Shown: positions 20,670 through 32,847 of the stretch, in pieces | Position numbering within the stretch: the stretch's first letter is position 1 | How the letters are laid out: the number at the start of each line of letters is the position of its first letter | NCBI GenBank assembly: GCA_038277395.1 | Contig: CM076196.1 | Coordinates: 32,691,935 to 32,755,934, forward strand | Source: Dryocosmus kuriphilus | Lineage: Eukaryota; Arthropoda; Insecta; Hymenoptera; Cynipidae | Length of the DNA: 64,000 nt | Direction of reading: 5' to 3' | The notes under the pieces: model-generated | What the model was told of the DNA's origin: nothing | What the model saw: only the letters and a program-made list of their open reading frames with translations | Database searches by the model: none | Program-made: the position numbers and the translations under genes

Positions 20670-22637
20670 AAACAATGTCTTCCTAACAATGTTCAGATTT
20701 TGTGTGTGAAAAGGCTCACTGGAAAAATCCACAGCTCTGTCAACAAACCCCTTAATCACCGCAATTTTAATTTGTATAGGATGTTCAGAGAAAAAGTTCA
20801 AAATTCTGCCAGAATAAGTACTCTTTCTAAACCAGTTACTAATAATACTCCCATTTGTAAGTCTTGTTAACTCTAAGTCTAGAAAACTAATTTTGCTATT
20901 TTGCTCGATCTCACTGGTGAATTAAAGTTTCGGATGAAAACCATTAAAGGCCCCAACCACCATCTCTATCTTATTTAAAGGGACGCACAAAAAAGTGTCA
21001 TCCACATAGCGAGAGTAGAAAAGAACATCAAAATCCAACTGCTGAAAAGCGAGATTCTCCAAATCCTCCATCACGATCTCTGCCAAAATCGGAGAAATGA
21101 CAGATCCTATCGGAGTACCAAACTTTTGTTTATAAAAGACTCCATTGAACTTAAAGTAATTGGAATTCATTATAAAATCTATCCCTTTTAAAAACTGTTT
21201 TTGATCCAATCGAGTGCGTAATTTAATTTTATCCCATCTTTTAACAATAGCTGCTTTAACTAAATCCAAAGGTATGTTTGGAAACATTGCCACAACATCC
21301 AAAGAAATCATGGCACAGTCATCCGGTACCTCTTTTTGCGTTATAAATTTTTGAAAAACCCAACTATTCTTTATGCTATATTTTGAGACATCAATGGAGT
21401 CTTTGATAATCATATTGAAATTTTGTTCCAAAAATTTAGTAGGAGTGTTAATGGTCGAAACAACCAATCTCAAAGGATGATTCTCCTTATGAATCTTCCT
21501 TAAACCATAGCATCGAGCAAGAACCGAATCCTGAGTATTGATATCTGTCCATCTGATATCTTTTCCCAGAAGTCCAGCCAATCTCCAATTATTCAGCAAT
21601 CTAAAAGTACTATTCTTTAACTTTTTAATTGGATTTTCATTTAATATTTCAAATTTTTCTTCATCAGAAAGCAAGCGCTCCATGTCCTTCACACATTTCG
21701 ATTTCCTCATGCAAACAGTGATGTTACCCTTTTCAGCATTCATACAAATCAGATCCGGGTTTTTCCTGAGAAAGTGTTTAGTTGTCGAGAGGCCCTTAGC
21801 AACCTTTCGATCAAAAACACTAATGTGTAAATGCTGCTTATCAACAAAGCTTTTGGAAAGATGTAAGACTTTGTTCCTGAAATCCTGCTGATCCAATACT
21901 GGTAGCTTGTGCATGTTCTCTTCAACGTTCTTAAAAATCTCTATCATTTTCTTCCACTTACTTTTAGTTGCACAGTTACTGAAGCTTCTACCCATTTTTA
22001 AAATATCTTGGACTGAGTCAGGAATCTGAATACCTGACAAATTGACAAACCAAGGATCCTTCTCTCCTTCCTCAAAAATTTTGTGTAAATTTAGATTTTG
22101 CTCCTGAACATTAGTTTGACTTTCGATCGATTTAAAAAGTTTATTTTCATGTTTTTTATCGTTATTCAAAAATTTATCATTAAAAACAATCTGATATTTT
22201 AGAAGATCAACAAACTTACTTTCTGTCAAACAAAATTCCAATTCATTTTTCAATTTTAAAATCATAGATTTTAAAAAGTTAACATGGTTAGAAAGATCCT
22301 TGATGAGTAAATTTAGCATTGAGATTTTAAACTTACTTAAAGTCTTTTTGAAATTTCTATTGCAAAAATTACTATAAAAACTGAAATCTTTAAATTTTCT
22401 ATCAAGAAAGAAAGCTTTTTGAGGTAAAACGTCATTCCCTCTACATTCATTTAAAAATCTCTTTTGAAGTATACTATCTCTTAGTTTGTGATTAACGTCA
22501 CACCAAAATTTAACTTTCTTAAAGGCTTCATGGCCATACGCAACTTTAAAATGTTTAAAAAACATGTTGATTACAAAGTAACCAAGACAAAACAAAAAAA
22601 TTATCCACAAGGAAAAATGACTACCAATCCAGGTCAC
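20670..22637 (-). pseudogene. Penelope-type reverse transcriptase, PLE-B copy 1
   Basis: The frame at 22637-20922 gives 571 residues. After a basic, helical N-terminal region, reverse transcriptase motifs appear in order: HPLRLVVSTINTPTKFLEQN, DDCAMISLDVVAMFPNIP (motif A, catalytic Asp), FGTPIGSVISPILAEIVMED (motif B) and FYSRYVDDTFLC (motif C, YVDD). A TAA just after GFHPKL replaces the CAA seen in copy 2. Beyond it the frame continues (ISFLDLELTRL … NIVRKTLFMNH) up to the CMC-like insertion. Penelope enzymes prime reverse transcription at the nicked target. It is well preserved but truncated. Confidence 0.9.
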
Positions 22638-23963
22638 ACAAATTCAAATAATGAAGATTTAGAAATTATCTAAAACAGAAACTTTCATTTAACGTCCAAT
22701 GTCAAAGTTCAAGTAAAAAGCTGTTAATCAAAAAAGGAACTCCACGATGAAATTTGGACAAACAAACCCAAAAAATTGAAAAGGCTTCTAGCAAAAATCC
22801 GAACAAGAAAAAAAAAGGAGGAGGGAAAAGAAAAGGCAACCAACCAAATCCTCTTCCTTCTTTTTTCTTTCCCTCGTCTTCTTTTGTTTCTGCTTTTTTA
22901 AAAACCAAAACCAACAACCCATTAAAATTCATAAAAAGCCAACGTTTCGGTGCACATATAATACCTTATAGAAAATTTAAAGATTTCAGTTTTCGTAGTA
23001 ATTTTTGCAATAGAAATTTCAAAAAGACTTTAAGTAAGTTTAAAATCTCAATGCTAAATTTACTCATCAAGGATCTTCCTAACCATGTTAACTTTTTAAA
23101 ATCTAAGATTTTAAAATTGAAAAATGAATTGAAATTTTGTTTGAGAGAAAATGAGATTGTTGATCTTCTAAAATATCAGATTGTTCTTAATGATAAAGTT
23201 TTGAATAACGATAAAAATCATGAAAATAAACTTTTTAAATTGATCGAAACTTAAACTAATATTCAGGAGCGAAATTCATTTTGAGGAAGGAGAGAAGAAT
23301 CCTTGGTTCGTCAATTTGTCAGGTGTTCAGATTTCTGACTCAGTCCAAGATATTTTGAGAGTGGGTACCAGTATTATATCAGCAGTATTTTAGGAACAAA
23401 GTCTTACATCTTTCCAAAAGCCTTGTTGATAAGCAGCATTTACACATTAGTGTTTTTGATCGAAAGGTTGCTAAGGGCCTCTCGACAACTAAACACTTTC
23501 TCAGGAAAAACCCGGATCTGATTTGTATGAATGCTGACAAGGGTAACATCACTGTTTGCATGAGGAAATCGGAATATGTGAGGGACATGGAGCGCTTGCT
23601 TTCTGATGAAGAAAAATTTGAAATGATAAATGAAAATCCAATTAAAAAGTTAAAGAATAGTACTTTTAGATTGCTGAATAATTGGAGATTGGCTGGACTT
23701 CTGGAAAAAGATATCAGATGGACAGATATCAATACTCAGGATTCGGTTCTTGCTCGATTCTATGGTTTGAGGAAGATTCATAAGGAGAATCATCCTTTGA
23801 GATTGATTGTTTCGACCATTAACAGTCCTACTAAATTTTTGGAACAAAATTTCAACATGATTATCAAAGACTCCATTGATGTCTCAAATTATGGCATAAG
23901 GAATAGTTGGGTTTTTCAAAAATTTATAATGCAAAAAAAGGTACCGGATGACTGTGTCATGAT

Positions 23964-25821
23964 CAGAGCGCGTAAATATATGCATTTGCATATTGCATGC
24001 ATATTTTGCATATTTTATATGTTCGTGCATATCATGCATAACGTGCATATTATGCATATTAGTGCATAACTTCAGTATTCAATGGGTACTTTCGAGTTTC
24101 AACTGTTAAATTTCTGTCAAAATTCAATAAGTGCATTAGATATCTAAATTTTAGTAATAATGCCGAAGGAAAAAGAAAGTATGAATGAATTCTTGTCCCG
24201 AATAGTAGACACATACCCGGGGATATTCCGAAAGGATAGATCTGTATTATTTTGCACAATCTGCAATATTAAAGTGAACGCGACCAAACTTTTCATGTTA
24301 AAGCAAAATTTAGCTACGCTGAAGCATAAACAAGCTACTATTAAAAGTACAAATGAGAACACTAGCACTCAAACGCTTTTATCCGAGTATGGAAAGAGTC
24401 AAAACATCAACCCATTCAATTTGGATATGTGTCGAACGTTCATGGAGGCGAACATCCCATTGAAAAAAGTAGGCCACCCTAGTATCGTACGTTTTTTTTT
24501 GAGAAGTACATGCAAAATTCGATCCCGAGTGAAAGTAATCTTCGTCTAAAATATGTGCCCATACTGTACCACGAATGCATTCAACTTCTGAGAGATAAAG
24601 CAGCTGACAACTACATATGGGTTTCTATGGATGAAACAACCGACTCAGAGCAACGATTAGTTGCCAATTTTGTCTTTGGCTTGATGAAGAGCGACGACGA
24701 TAGTTCTGAGGTTAGAAAGTGTTATCTACTAAATATGGCTGTGATTGAAGCTACCAATGCTAGCAACATGGCAGCATTTTTCAATGATTCTTTGGCTCTT
24801 CTGTGGCCCGACGGTATACAGTATGGGAAAGTATTGGCGGTCGTCACAGATGCTGCAGCATATATGTTGTGTGCTGTCAAGTCACTGAAAATATTGTTCC
24901 CTAAAATGTTACATCTGACATGTTTTGCTCACGGGTTGCATCGCGTGGCCGAGTTTGTTCGATTTCAATTTCCGGACGTGAACAAGCTAATTTCAAGCAC
25001 TAAATCAGTATTCGTAAAGGTAACATTCTCTCATCGTGTCTTGTCTCGAATAAATCTATTTTTTGTATCATAGGCACCCAATCGCAGAAAAAAGTTTCGT
25101 GATACTCTACCTCACTTGACGCTTCCACCAGAGCCTGTGACAACTCGTTGGGGAACGTGGTTAAGTGCAGCAAAGTACTACAGCGAAAATTTCGTTGAAG
25201 TCAAATCCGTTATCGACACCTTCGATGAAGATGATGCTGAAGCAATCAAAATGGCGCAAACCCTCTTTTCAGAACCACAAATCAAGACTGACCTCGCGTT
25301 TATTGAAAGCAATTTTACTTGCATCATCCACGGAACCACAAAACTGCAGAAACAAGGCCTGTCTCTGGATGAAGGCATAACGACAGTTGAAAAAATCAAA
25401 GAGTCCTTGGAGTCATTGAAGTCTAAAAAATACTTGAAAAAAATGGATGCCATACTCCGCAGAAATGTCGGTTTCGAAAGTATCACCGAAATTCGTAATA
25501 TATTGTACCGCGGTCATATTTCAGATGATGAATATGTTAATTCTCTTAATTCGAACGAAACCACACTTTTTAAATATTGCCCGGTAACTTCAACAGATGT
25601 AGAAAGATCGTTCTCGATGTATAATTCATTTTTAACTGATCGGCGTAAATCTTTTCTCTTTGAAAACTTAAAGAAGCACGTGATCGTGCATTGTAATCAA
25701 AATCAAAGTGAGGAATAAACCGAAGTTTTTCGTGTATATTTGCGTGCATATTTTATGGTTTTTTAGGGCATATTAATGCGCATATAATGGCATTTTTTCG
25801 TGCATATATTTACGCGCTCTG
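23964..25821 (+). mobile_element. hAT transposon with 8-bp target duplication
   Basis: Termini CAGAGCGCGTAAATATATGCA and its inverse at 25801-25821; target duplication GTCATGAT at 23956-23963 and 25822-25829. An 8-bp duplication and CAG…CTG ends are diagnostic for hAT elements. Subterminal regions are rich in GCATAT motifs, likely transposase binding sites. Total 1,858 bp. Confidence 0.93.
24160..25718 (+). pseudogene. hAT transposase, one frameshift and a short intron
   Basis: From ATG 24160, a BED-type zinc-finger-like start (LFCTICNIKVNAT) leads to a run of T at 24490-24499 where the frame slips. It resumes QNSIPSESNLRLKYVPILYH. WVSMDETTDSEQR and VVTDAAAYMLCAV carry the first two catalytic Asp, LTCFAHGLHRV the C-x2-H, and TTRWGTW the conserved Trp. 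A 54-bp GT-AG intron fits at 25020-25073. TDVERSFSMYNSFLTDRRKS holds the catalytic Glu and the C-terminal dimerisation region. Apart from the frame slip it looks intact, so it may be fairly recent. Confidence 0.85.
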
Positions 25822-26559
25822 GTCATGATTTCTTTGGATGTTGTGGCAATGTTTCCAAACATACCTTTGGATTTAGTTAAAGCAGCTATTGTTAATAGAT
25901 GGGATAAAATTAAAGTACGCACTCGATTGGATCAAAAACAGTTTCTAAAAGGGATAGATTTTATAATGAATTCCATTTATTTTAAGTTCAATTGAGTCTT
26001 TTATAAACAAAAGTTTGGTACTCCGATAGGTTCTGTCATTTCTCCGATTTTGGCAGAGATCGTGATGGAGGATTTGGAGAATCTCGCTTTTCAGCAGTTG
26101 GATTTTGATGTTCTTTTCTACTCTCGCTATGTGGATGACACTTTTTTGTGCGTCCCTTTAAATAAGATAGAGATGGTGGTTGGGGCCTTTAATGGTTTTC
26201 ATCCGAAACTTCAATTCACCAGTGAGATCGCGCAAAATAGCAAAATTAGTTTTCTAGACTTAGAGTTAACAAGACTTACAGATGGGAGTATTATTAGTAA
26301 CTGGTTTAGAAAGAGTACTTATTCTGGCAGAATTTTGAACTTTTTCTCTGAACATCCCTATACAAATTAAAATTGCGGTGATTAAGGGGTTTGTTGACAG
26401 AGCTGTGGGTTTGTCCAGAGCCTTTTCACACACAGAATCTGAACATTGTTAGGAAGACATTGTTTATGAATCATTATCCACAGATCGAAAAACATATCAA
26501 GGTTAAAATTGAACAAATTAAAAGCAAACATAGCAATTGTTTAGTTCCTGATACTACGC

Positions 26560-26565
<6 letters not shown>

Positions 26566-26605
<40 letters not shown>
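26566..26605. repeat. (GA)n microsatellite
   Basis: About 20 GA units within the PLE-B copy 2 linker between reverse transcriptase and nuclease; the same place in copy 1 (~18308-18320) has only a few units, so it expanded in copy 2. Confidence 0.95.
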
Positions 26606-26608
<3 letters not shown>

Positions 26609-26659
26609 AGTTCTTCTAGCACATTTGTTCTTCCATACTTTGGTCAAGTTTCTAAGACT

Positions 26660-27148
26660 ATGCAATTTATGTTGAGAAAGTTTGAGATCCATACCATTTT
26701 TAGAGTTCCATTAAAAATAGAATTTTTCACCATTTTTGGTAAAGATCCTTTAGAAAGGTTTGAAAAGAGTGGGGTGGTTTATAAAATCATTAGCAAGAAG
26801 TGTGGAATGGCTTATGTGGGACAGAGTGGTGCACTTCTTTATACCATAGTCGAGGAACATAAGAGCGATGTACGTTTGAAGCGTTCTTATTGCAGTGTTC
26901 TTGCTAGACATACTAGTGAATGTGCCGAATGTTCCTTTGATTGGGATGGCGTTCAGATTTTGCATTATGAGAATGACAAGAGTAAGAGGGAATTCATGGG
27001 AATGCTTTATATTAAAAATCAAAAGGAGTTTTCTATAAATTTAAAGACTTATTTGGATAAATTAAATGGTTGTTTTGATGGTATAATTGATTGGTCGTAT
27101 CCGAGTTGGGCTAAAACAACATTTTTAACCAGCTGGAAAAGGGGTTGA
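26660..27148 (+). pseudogene. GIY-YIG endonuclease domain of PLE-B copy 2
   Basis: GVVYKIISKKCGMAYVGQSG, then ALLYTIVEEHKSD and FDWDGVQILHYENDKSK match copy 1 closely. Differences include R to A and R to I at the start of the helix (GRLLYTRVEEH in copy 1), which touch a conserved Arg of the GIY-YIG fold, so nuclease activity is doubtful. The frame continues ~35 residues past the copy 1 stop into the terminal region. It is joined to the reverse transcriptase above only through several frame breaks. Confidence 0.82.
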
Positions 27149-27474
27149 TTGCCATTGAGGGCCAGGTAGGTTCTTAGCCTAACTCGCCTCCTCCCTAATT
27201 GATTACATTTAGAGTTTTAATTCCGTGAATTCTTTTCTTTTTCTTTTCTCTGTATTTTTCTGGATCTTGATTTGCTTTTGTATTGGGGGTCTTTGTTCCT
27301 GGGTCAATGCGTGCTTGTTTTCAATACCTTTTCAGGTATGGGCTTTATTATTGTGTCTATTATTTTCTTATTACTTGGTCGGGTCCCAGAGACGGAACAT
27401 CGTGGCGACCTCGCGGAGCTGCCTGGGTGATATTGTTTTTCATTATATTTTTTTTTTGTTTTTTTCCTTTTTTT

Positions 27475-27513
27475 GCCTTGATAAGGGTGTTATGTGTGCA
27501 ACGAAACGTTGGC
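27475..27513 (+). ncRNA. Degenerate hammerhead-like motif, PLE-B copy 2
   Basis: GCC, core UUGAUAA, stem II GGUG against CAAC (one mismatch), GAAAC, ACGU, U, GGC. Same core changes as copy 1 at 15536-15574, so they are family features and not random decay. The LINE inserted a few bases downstream. Confidence 0.5.
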
Positions 27514-27865
27514 TTTTTATTGACTTGATTCGTTTATTACTCTCCCTTACGGGTTTGAGGGCTCCGTTCCCTTTACATCCTTTACAATTTCACTTAACCA
27601 CCTATGCCTTATGCTTATCCTAACCTATTATCGCTTCATTATGTACAAGTTCTTAAATTCTTAAATACTAACTTACTGTCTATCATCTAATATCTAACAA
27701 GTGGGCGAGACCTTCCAGGGCTTCCGTGTCCTCTTACCATATTACTATTCAAGCTTTTCCAAGTCACGCAACACTAATTTTCCTTAGATTTTGGTTTTGG
27801 ATTTCTCCTCCCCCATACATGCTCTCTTCCCTTTTATTTTCTAAACTCTTCACCCAGTTTTCCCC

Positions 27866-30760
27866 TTATCCACAACCGCTCAGTATCCACCTAACTTTAT
27901 CTACGACGCTCTTTCCTCCTTCCTCTTCGCCTGTGCACCTCTCCAACACGTGCTCCCATGATTCCCTTTCATACCTACATACCCTGCATATTTTCATTTC
28001 TTCACTCATCCAATATTTACATTCATTCATGCCTTCACCCATTCTGAAGCGTATATTCCTGGCCCACCTGCACTCCTTTTTCAATTTCCCTAAATATTCT
28101 GGGACCCCTTCCATCTTGACGAATTTATACCATTTATTATATTTTGATCCTATAATCTTTTCCCACCTCTTCTCTTCCTGCTTCTTACTCATTTCGCCTT
28201 CAATTTCCTGCCATTCCCTCCCCTCGTCACACATTCTCCATTCCCTTCTAACTTGCCATCTCTCTGCCTCCCATTTTGAATGTCCCGTGTTAACCCCTCC
28301 TTTCTCTATTTATTAATTCCTGTCGGCACACTTGTGCTATTTTGCTACCCTGACCACTCTTAAGTTTCTCTTCGAAATTCCAGGCCCTTTTTCTCTGCCT
28401 TATCATCAATTTCTCTCTCCCTGTTTCTTCTCTCAACATATAGCCCGGGCAGTTCCAGCTTACTCCCATAACCCATCTCAGAAATCTTTCTTGCATGTTT
28501 TCTACCTTTTTATACTCCTTCCAATCCCATACCTCCACTCCATAGCTCATCACTGACCATACCAGTGAGTCAAGCAGCCATAATCTCATCTTCCAGTCCT
28601 CTTTGAATCTTCTTTTTCCAATCCCCCGCACTTGACCCATCACCTTACTGGCACTTTCCATCCTTTTTTTCACCTGTAGATCATTTCCACCACTCGCTTT
28701 GAACCAAAATCCTAAATAACAAAATTCCTCTACCATTTACACCATTTCTCCATTTATCTTCCATCCATACTTTACTTCATTCTTTCTCTTTCTGAAACAT
28801 ACTATTTTTGTCTTCGTCCCTGTCCAAAACTCCTCCCCTTTCTGTTCCCCGATCCTCACCCTTGTCTTCGTCCCCGTAAAGACCTCTTTTATCCTCTCAA
28901 TCAACTCCTCTTCGACTCCCCTTTCTTTCATTGCCTTCCATAAAACTTTCCTATTCACAGAGTCAAAGGCTGCTTTAAAATCTACGAAGAGTGCAACTAG
29001 CTTTCCTTTCTTCTGTCCCAGGCTTCTGTTGACTAGATAATTCAGAACGACAATGTTATCCACTGTTCCCATCCCCTTCCTGAATCCTGTTGGATTGTGT
29101 GGAATACTTCCTTTCTCTTCTACCTGTTCTTCTAATCTCTTCCTAAGCACCTCCGCGTAAATTTTATACGTTACTGGCATGAGAGTGATTCCTCTATAAT
29201 CTTCCACTTTTCTACCCCTACCTTTCTTTAACAGCGGAACTACCAAGCCTGTTCTCCACTCCTTGGGCCATCCTTCTCCTCTCCATACTCTACTACATAC
29301 TTCCCAGATCTGTTATCTAACCCTTCTTCCTCCAAATTTCAACGCTTCATTCTCCATCCCATCTTCTCCTGTCGCCTTGTTTCTTTTTAACTTCTCAATT
29401 GCTTGATTCACCTCCTCTCTGGTTACCTCATTCCCACCTTCCATTCCTCCTTCCTTGCTCTTTCTGCCTTCCTCCTTCACTTTGCTATCCACGCCTCCTA
29501 GCAATTTCTTGAAGTATACCGTCCATTCCTCCATATTTATCTCTTCATTGATTCCTTTCCATCCACACCTCTCTCTATTGATCACCTCCCATTCTCTTCC
29601 TTCCTTTATTGCTTTCTCTACCTCCTCCATGTACCTCATCTTCTCCTCCTGTCTTTTCACATCTAGTAATTTCTGGTGTTCCCGTTTTCTTTTATTATAT
29701 TCCTTTCTGTCTATCTCTCCTCTTCTCCAATCCTTTAACGATAATTTCATGCTTCTTTACTCTCTATACATTCCACGTCCCACCATCCTCTTTTCTCCCT
29801 TCTTTCCTCCTCGCTTTGCCTAATTTTTTCCACTATCCTCTCTACCCTTTACTTCATCTTACACAACATCGCATCCACTCCTACCCCCTCTTTAATCATA
29901 GTATTCTCTTCTTCCATTCTTTCCGTATATTCTCTTATTTTATCAACTCCCCACTTGCCCATCTTTGCTTTCTTCCTTGTCACTCTCTCCTTCTTCCTTC
30001 CCTCTCTTCTCCCATTCCAACATTTCAACGTTGAAATTACCGGGAAGTGTTCTGACCCTATTTCGTTCCCTACTTCCATTCTTTCCAACATCCTCCTTAT
30101 CCTTTACTCTGCAAGTATGTAGTCTATTACTGTTTCTCATTTTCCTGCAAATGTAATCTCTCCTTCCTCACCCCCCTCCGAGTTCCCATTACAAATGAAC
30201 CATCCTGTTTCTCCCAGAATTTCCAGTAGAGTCCTACCCTCCTGGTCCACCTGTTTATGTTTCGATTTTCTCCTGAAAGTCTCACTCTCTTCATCCCATA
30301 TTTCCCCTCCCTGTTCTCCTGTCCAAGCATTCAGATCGCCTCCAATCAAAACTAATTCATCATCCTTTTTCACCACCCATTTCCTAATCACACTCCAACC
30401 TTCTCCTTCTCCCCTTCTCCTGTAGATGCAAACTATCCTCACCTTTCATCTTCCTAGCTTCACCATTCTCGTCATTACCCCATCTGTTTCCTCAAATCCC
30501 ATTTCTATTCTCTCTTCACCTACCAATTCCTTCCTTACTCCTGACACCATGCCCCCTTTCTTTCTTCCCTTTACCTTCTCTTTCTTTGCCTCTTGCATCT
30601 GCCATATATATCCCTTGGGTAATTTCTTCTTCACCCTCCTCCAATCCTTCTCATCTACCCAGGTTTCACTCAACATCACTGCATCCCATTTCTTCACCTC
30701 TTCAAAGAATCCTTCATCTTTATTCATTAGCCCTGATATATTCCAAAACGCTACTCTCAT
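27866..30760 (-). pseudogene. LINE ORF2 (endonuclease and reverse transcriptase), broken
   Basis: The endonuclease starts at 30760 with MRVAFWNISGLMNKDEGFFE and LSETWVDEKDW, then IVCIYRRRGEGEGW and LIGGDLNAWTG, as in the APE-like fold. Reverse transcriptase follows with VPLLKKGRGRKVEDYRGI, TGFRKGMGTVDNIVVLNYLV and ALFVDFKAAFDSVNR. Just after GEEFWTG the reading jumps to TKTKIVCFRKRK. The second LINE (47324-48328) has 79 residues between these points, including LRQGCPLSP and YADD. The deletion is in frame near 28818 and removes the catalytic centre. The C-terminus has CRVCRYERESWEHVLERC. Confidence 0.88.
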
Positions 30761-31009
30761 TTCTTTTTTCCTTTCCTTCTCCCTTCTTTCTTTTTTACGC
30801 CCCCTCCCTATTTTTGTGGAAACCCGTCACTGCGCCTCCTCCTCCTTCTTTCCTTTTACCCTCTACTGTTTCCATTATCTCCTCCCTTCTACCACTAGCC
30901 TTTGTTTCTTCCCCTCGTCGCTATGTACCCTCCCTATACATTTCACACAATTTTTCTTTCTCTTCATCCCATATCCACACATTACCGTTTATCCACATCC
31001 TGTCTTTCC

Positions 31010-32136
31010 CTAACCATTCCACGTAATATCCTCCTCTATCCTTTCTTCCCTCCCCTTTAAAGCTTTCTTTTTTCTCATAATATTATCTTTTTCTTCCTCA
31101 TTTCTCATTTTCACTATATATACACTCGATTTACCTTTATTCTTCCTTCCCACTCCATTTACCTCTTCTACGTGCACTTTTGTCCCAATTTCCCCTAACA
31201 ACCTTTCCACTTCTTCTCTTCCTGATTCGCTATTCACTTTCATTCCTCTAATCACTATATTTCTACTACGTTTCATCTTATCTTCTCTTTCCATTTTCCT
31301 TTCTAATTCTCTCAATCTTGATTTCATTCTCACATTTTCGAAGACAACATTCTCATTCAATTCTTTTATTTTCTCTTCTTCTCTTTCCCCTTCCTCCACT
31401 TTCTTTTTGTCCTCAGACTTACATTCTAGATTTCTCACTCTTTCTTCCAACTTTTCCATATCCAGTTTTCTCTCTTTCTCACTGATTCTTTGTTTTTTCC
31501 CGATATCCTCCAACTGTTTCAAAACCTTATCTTTTTCTTGCCGCCACACCAGATCCTATTCTTCCCACTTTTCTCTAACTTTTCTCATTTCCTCCCAGAG
31601 CTCATCCCCTCTCTTTTGCATGGCATTCAGACTGCAGTTCGTTTCCTCTCTAAACCCTATAATGAGACTTTCCAGATTTCCTAGACCGACTTTCCCTTTT
31701 GCCTTATTCCTCTCCGGTGGAGACTTTTTCTTAAGCTTTTTCCGCAATTCTCTTCTCCCTGTTCATTCCCCTCTTCTTCCCTTGATCTTTTACTATCATC
31801 CGTCTTGTCCCCCTCATCGCTTTTATCCGTTAAACATCCCCCCTGTCTCCACTTGATAAAAAGTTGTCTCGATTCTAGACTGCTAGATCTGGATCTACTA
31901 AGCAGTTCCCGATTTAACGGTCTACCTCGAGTCCTTCTGTCGGCTAGCCCCCCTTCTTTCTCCCCCCTCACAAAGTTTCTCGGCGTAGTAAACTGCTTCT
32001 CTCCATCATCAGTACTATCCCCGGCATCACCCTTACCCCTCCCTGTTACGGTGGCCACAGTAGGCTCATCATCACCGACGTTATCTACCTGCTGCTGCCC
32101 TCTACCGGCCCGCGTTGGGCTCCTCATTGTAAACAT
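31010..32136 (-). pseudogene. LINE ORF1
   Basis: Two frames (32136-31681, 31549-31010) with a gap between. The first is a low-complexity Ser/Arg/Glu-rich N-terminus. The second has a long Glu/Lys coiled coil (ELERKMEREDKMKRSR) and NIVIRGMKVNSESGREEVER, LLGEIGTKVHVEEVNGVG and SVYIVKMRNEEEKDNIMRKK, the same RNA-binding module as the derivatives at 8718 and 16330. It is typical of ORF1 proteins that coat LINE RNA. Confidence 0.75.
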
Positions 32137-32562
32137 GCTGGTCTAACTTACCGATCTGCTGTCCCTTTCTTCCCTCTCACTTTTCCGAACTCGTCAACTA
32201 ACCTCTAAACTCTCACTTTCGACTTTCGTTTCAACCCTTTTAACCTTACAAACAACTCCCCCACACTACCACTCAACCCTTTCACCACACTCATCTCCCT
32301 TGTCGCCTTTCAACTCAATCACACGTCCACACACGTCGCCAAAACCAAAAAAGATAGCACAGAATCAACACGCGTACTTTACCTTTCGGTACCGGAAACG
32401 GAAGCCACGTTGGCTTTTTATTAATTTTAATGGGGTTTTGGTTTTGGTTTTTAAAAAAGTAGAAACAAAAGAAGACGAGGGAAAGAAAAAAAAAAAAAAA
32501 AGGAAGGGGATTTGGTTGGTTGCCTTATCTTTTACCTCCTCTTTTTTTGTTTTTCTTGTTCG

Positions 32563-32603
<41 letters not shown>

Positions 32604-32604
32604 C

Positions 32605-32847
32605 AAAGTCAGGGAATGTCGGGGAATTTTAAAATTAGGATTTTGTAGCAACTCTGAAATTCTATTTTTATTGTTCCAATTAATTTAAACAACGATTAAA
32701 AAAAAGTTAAAAATAATGTATTATATTTTTTTGTAATGTTTGCAATATTAATGAGTGAATATTTTATCCTTGTTTATAGTTTACAAAGTCATCAGTAAAA
32801 AAATTCGTTCATTTGAGCGTTTAGAACTTCAGTACATTCTGAATAAG
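32605..32847. other. Right half of the MITE split by PLE-B, then plain intron
   Basis: 32605-32660 (GTCAGGGAATGTCGGGG … GTAGCAACTCTGA) pairs with the CAGGG sequence at 15001-15060. The remainder is AT-rich intron without recognisable features. Confidence 0.4.

Larger units (their letters stand above)
15251..22970 (-). mobile_element. Penelope-like element PLE-B, copy 1
   Basis: A minus-strand element: reverse transcriptase (22637-20670), then GIY-YIG nuclease (18196-17813). The terminal segment at 15255-15420 (AATGAAGATTTAGAAATTAT … CCCAAAAAATTGAAAAGGC) repeats in the same orientation at 22648-22790, behaving as a pseudo-LTR. The copy is interrupted by an ORF2-less LINE at 15852-17808 and a CMC-like element at 18408-20660. 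It sits in opposite orientation to copy 2, which begins where it ends. Confidence 0.85.
22971..26370 (+). pseudogene. Penelope-type reverse transcriptase, PLE-B copy 2, split by hAT
   Basis: The fragment 22976-23254 matches copy 1 (NRNFKKTLSKFKISMLNLLI). There follow a stop, frameshifts and a ~100-bp deletion near 23378. Then 23527-23963 reads through NSPTKFLEQNFNMIIKDSID to DDCVMI, where the hAT begins. Coding resumes at 25830 with SLDVVAMFPNIPLDL, through an in-frame TGA near 25994, then ILAEIVMEDLENLAFQQLDF, YSRYVDDTFLC and NSKISFLDLELTRL. The hAT cut exactly in motif A. It cannot make an active enzyme. Confidence 0.88.
27522..32406 (-). mobile_element. 4.9-kb LINE with 16-bp target duplication
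   Basis: Flanked by ACGTTGGCTTTTTATT at 27506-27521 and 32407-32422. The 5' end on the right (GGAAACGGAAGCC) matches the ends of the ORF2-less derivatives; the 3' end on the left is GATTCGTTTATTACTCTCCC. It carries ORF1 and an ORF2 with apurinic-type endonuclease, reverse transcriptase and a Cys-rich C-terminus. It belongs to an endonuclease-bearing non-LTR clade that I cannot name safely. It appears full length in its ends but has an internal deletion and many frame breaks. Confidence 0.88.
22971..32604 (+). mobile_element. Penelope-like element PLE-B, copy 2
   Basis: Plus-strand partner of copy 1, starting abruptly inside the reverse transcriptase coding region at about 22971, directly after a terminal-repeat segment. 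It holds the reverse transcriptase split by a hAT (23964-25821), the GIY-YIG nuclease, a hammerhead-like motif and terminal sequence. A LINE (27522-32406) splits the terminal sequence, which resumes at 32407-32604 and ends in a poly-T run. Copies 1 and 2 form a head-to-head inverted pair. Confidence 0.82.
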
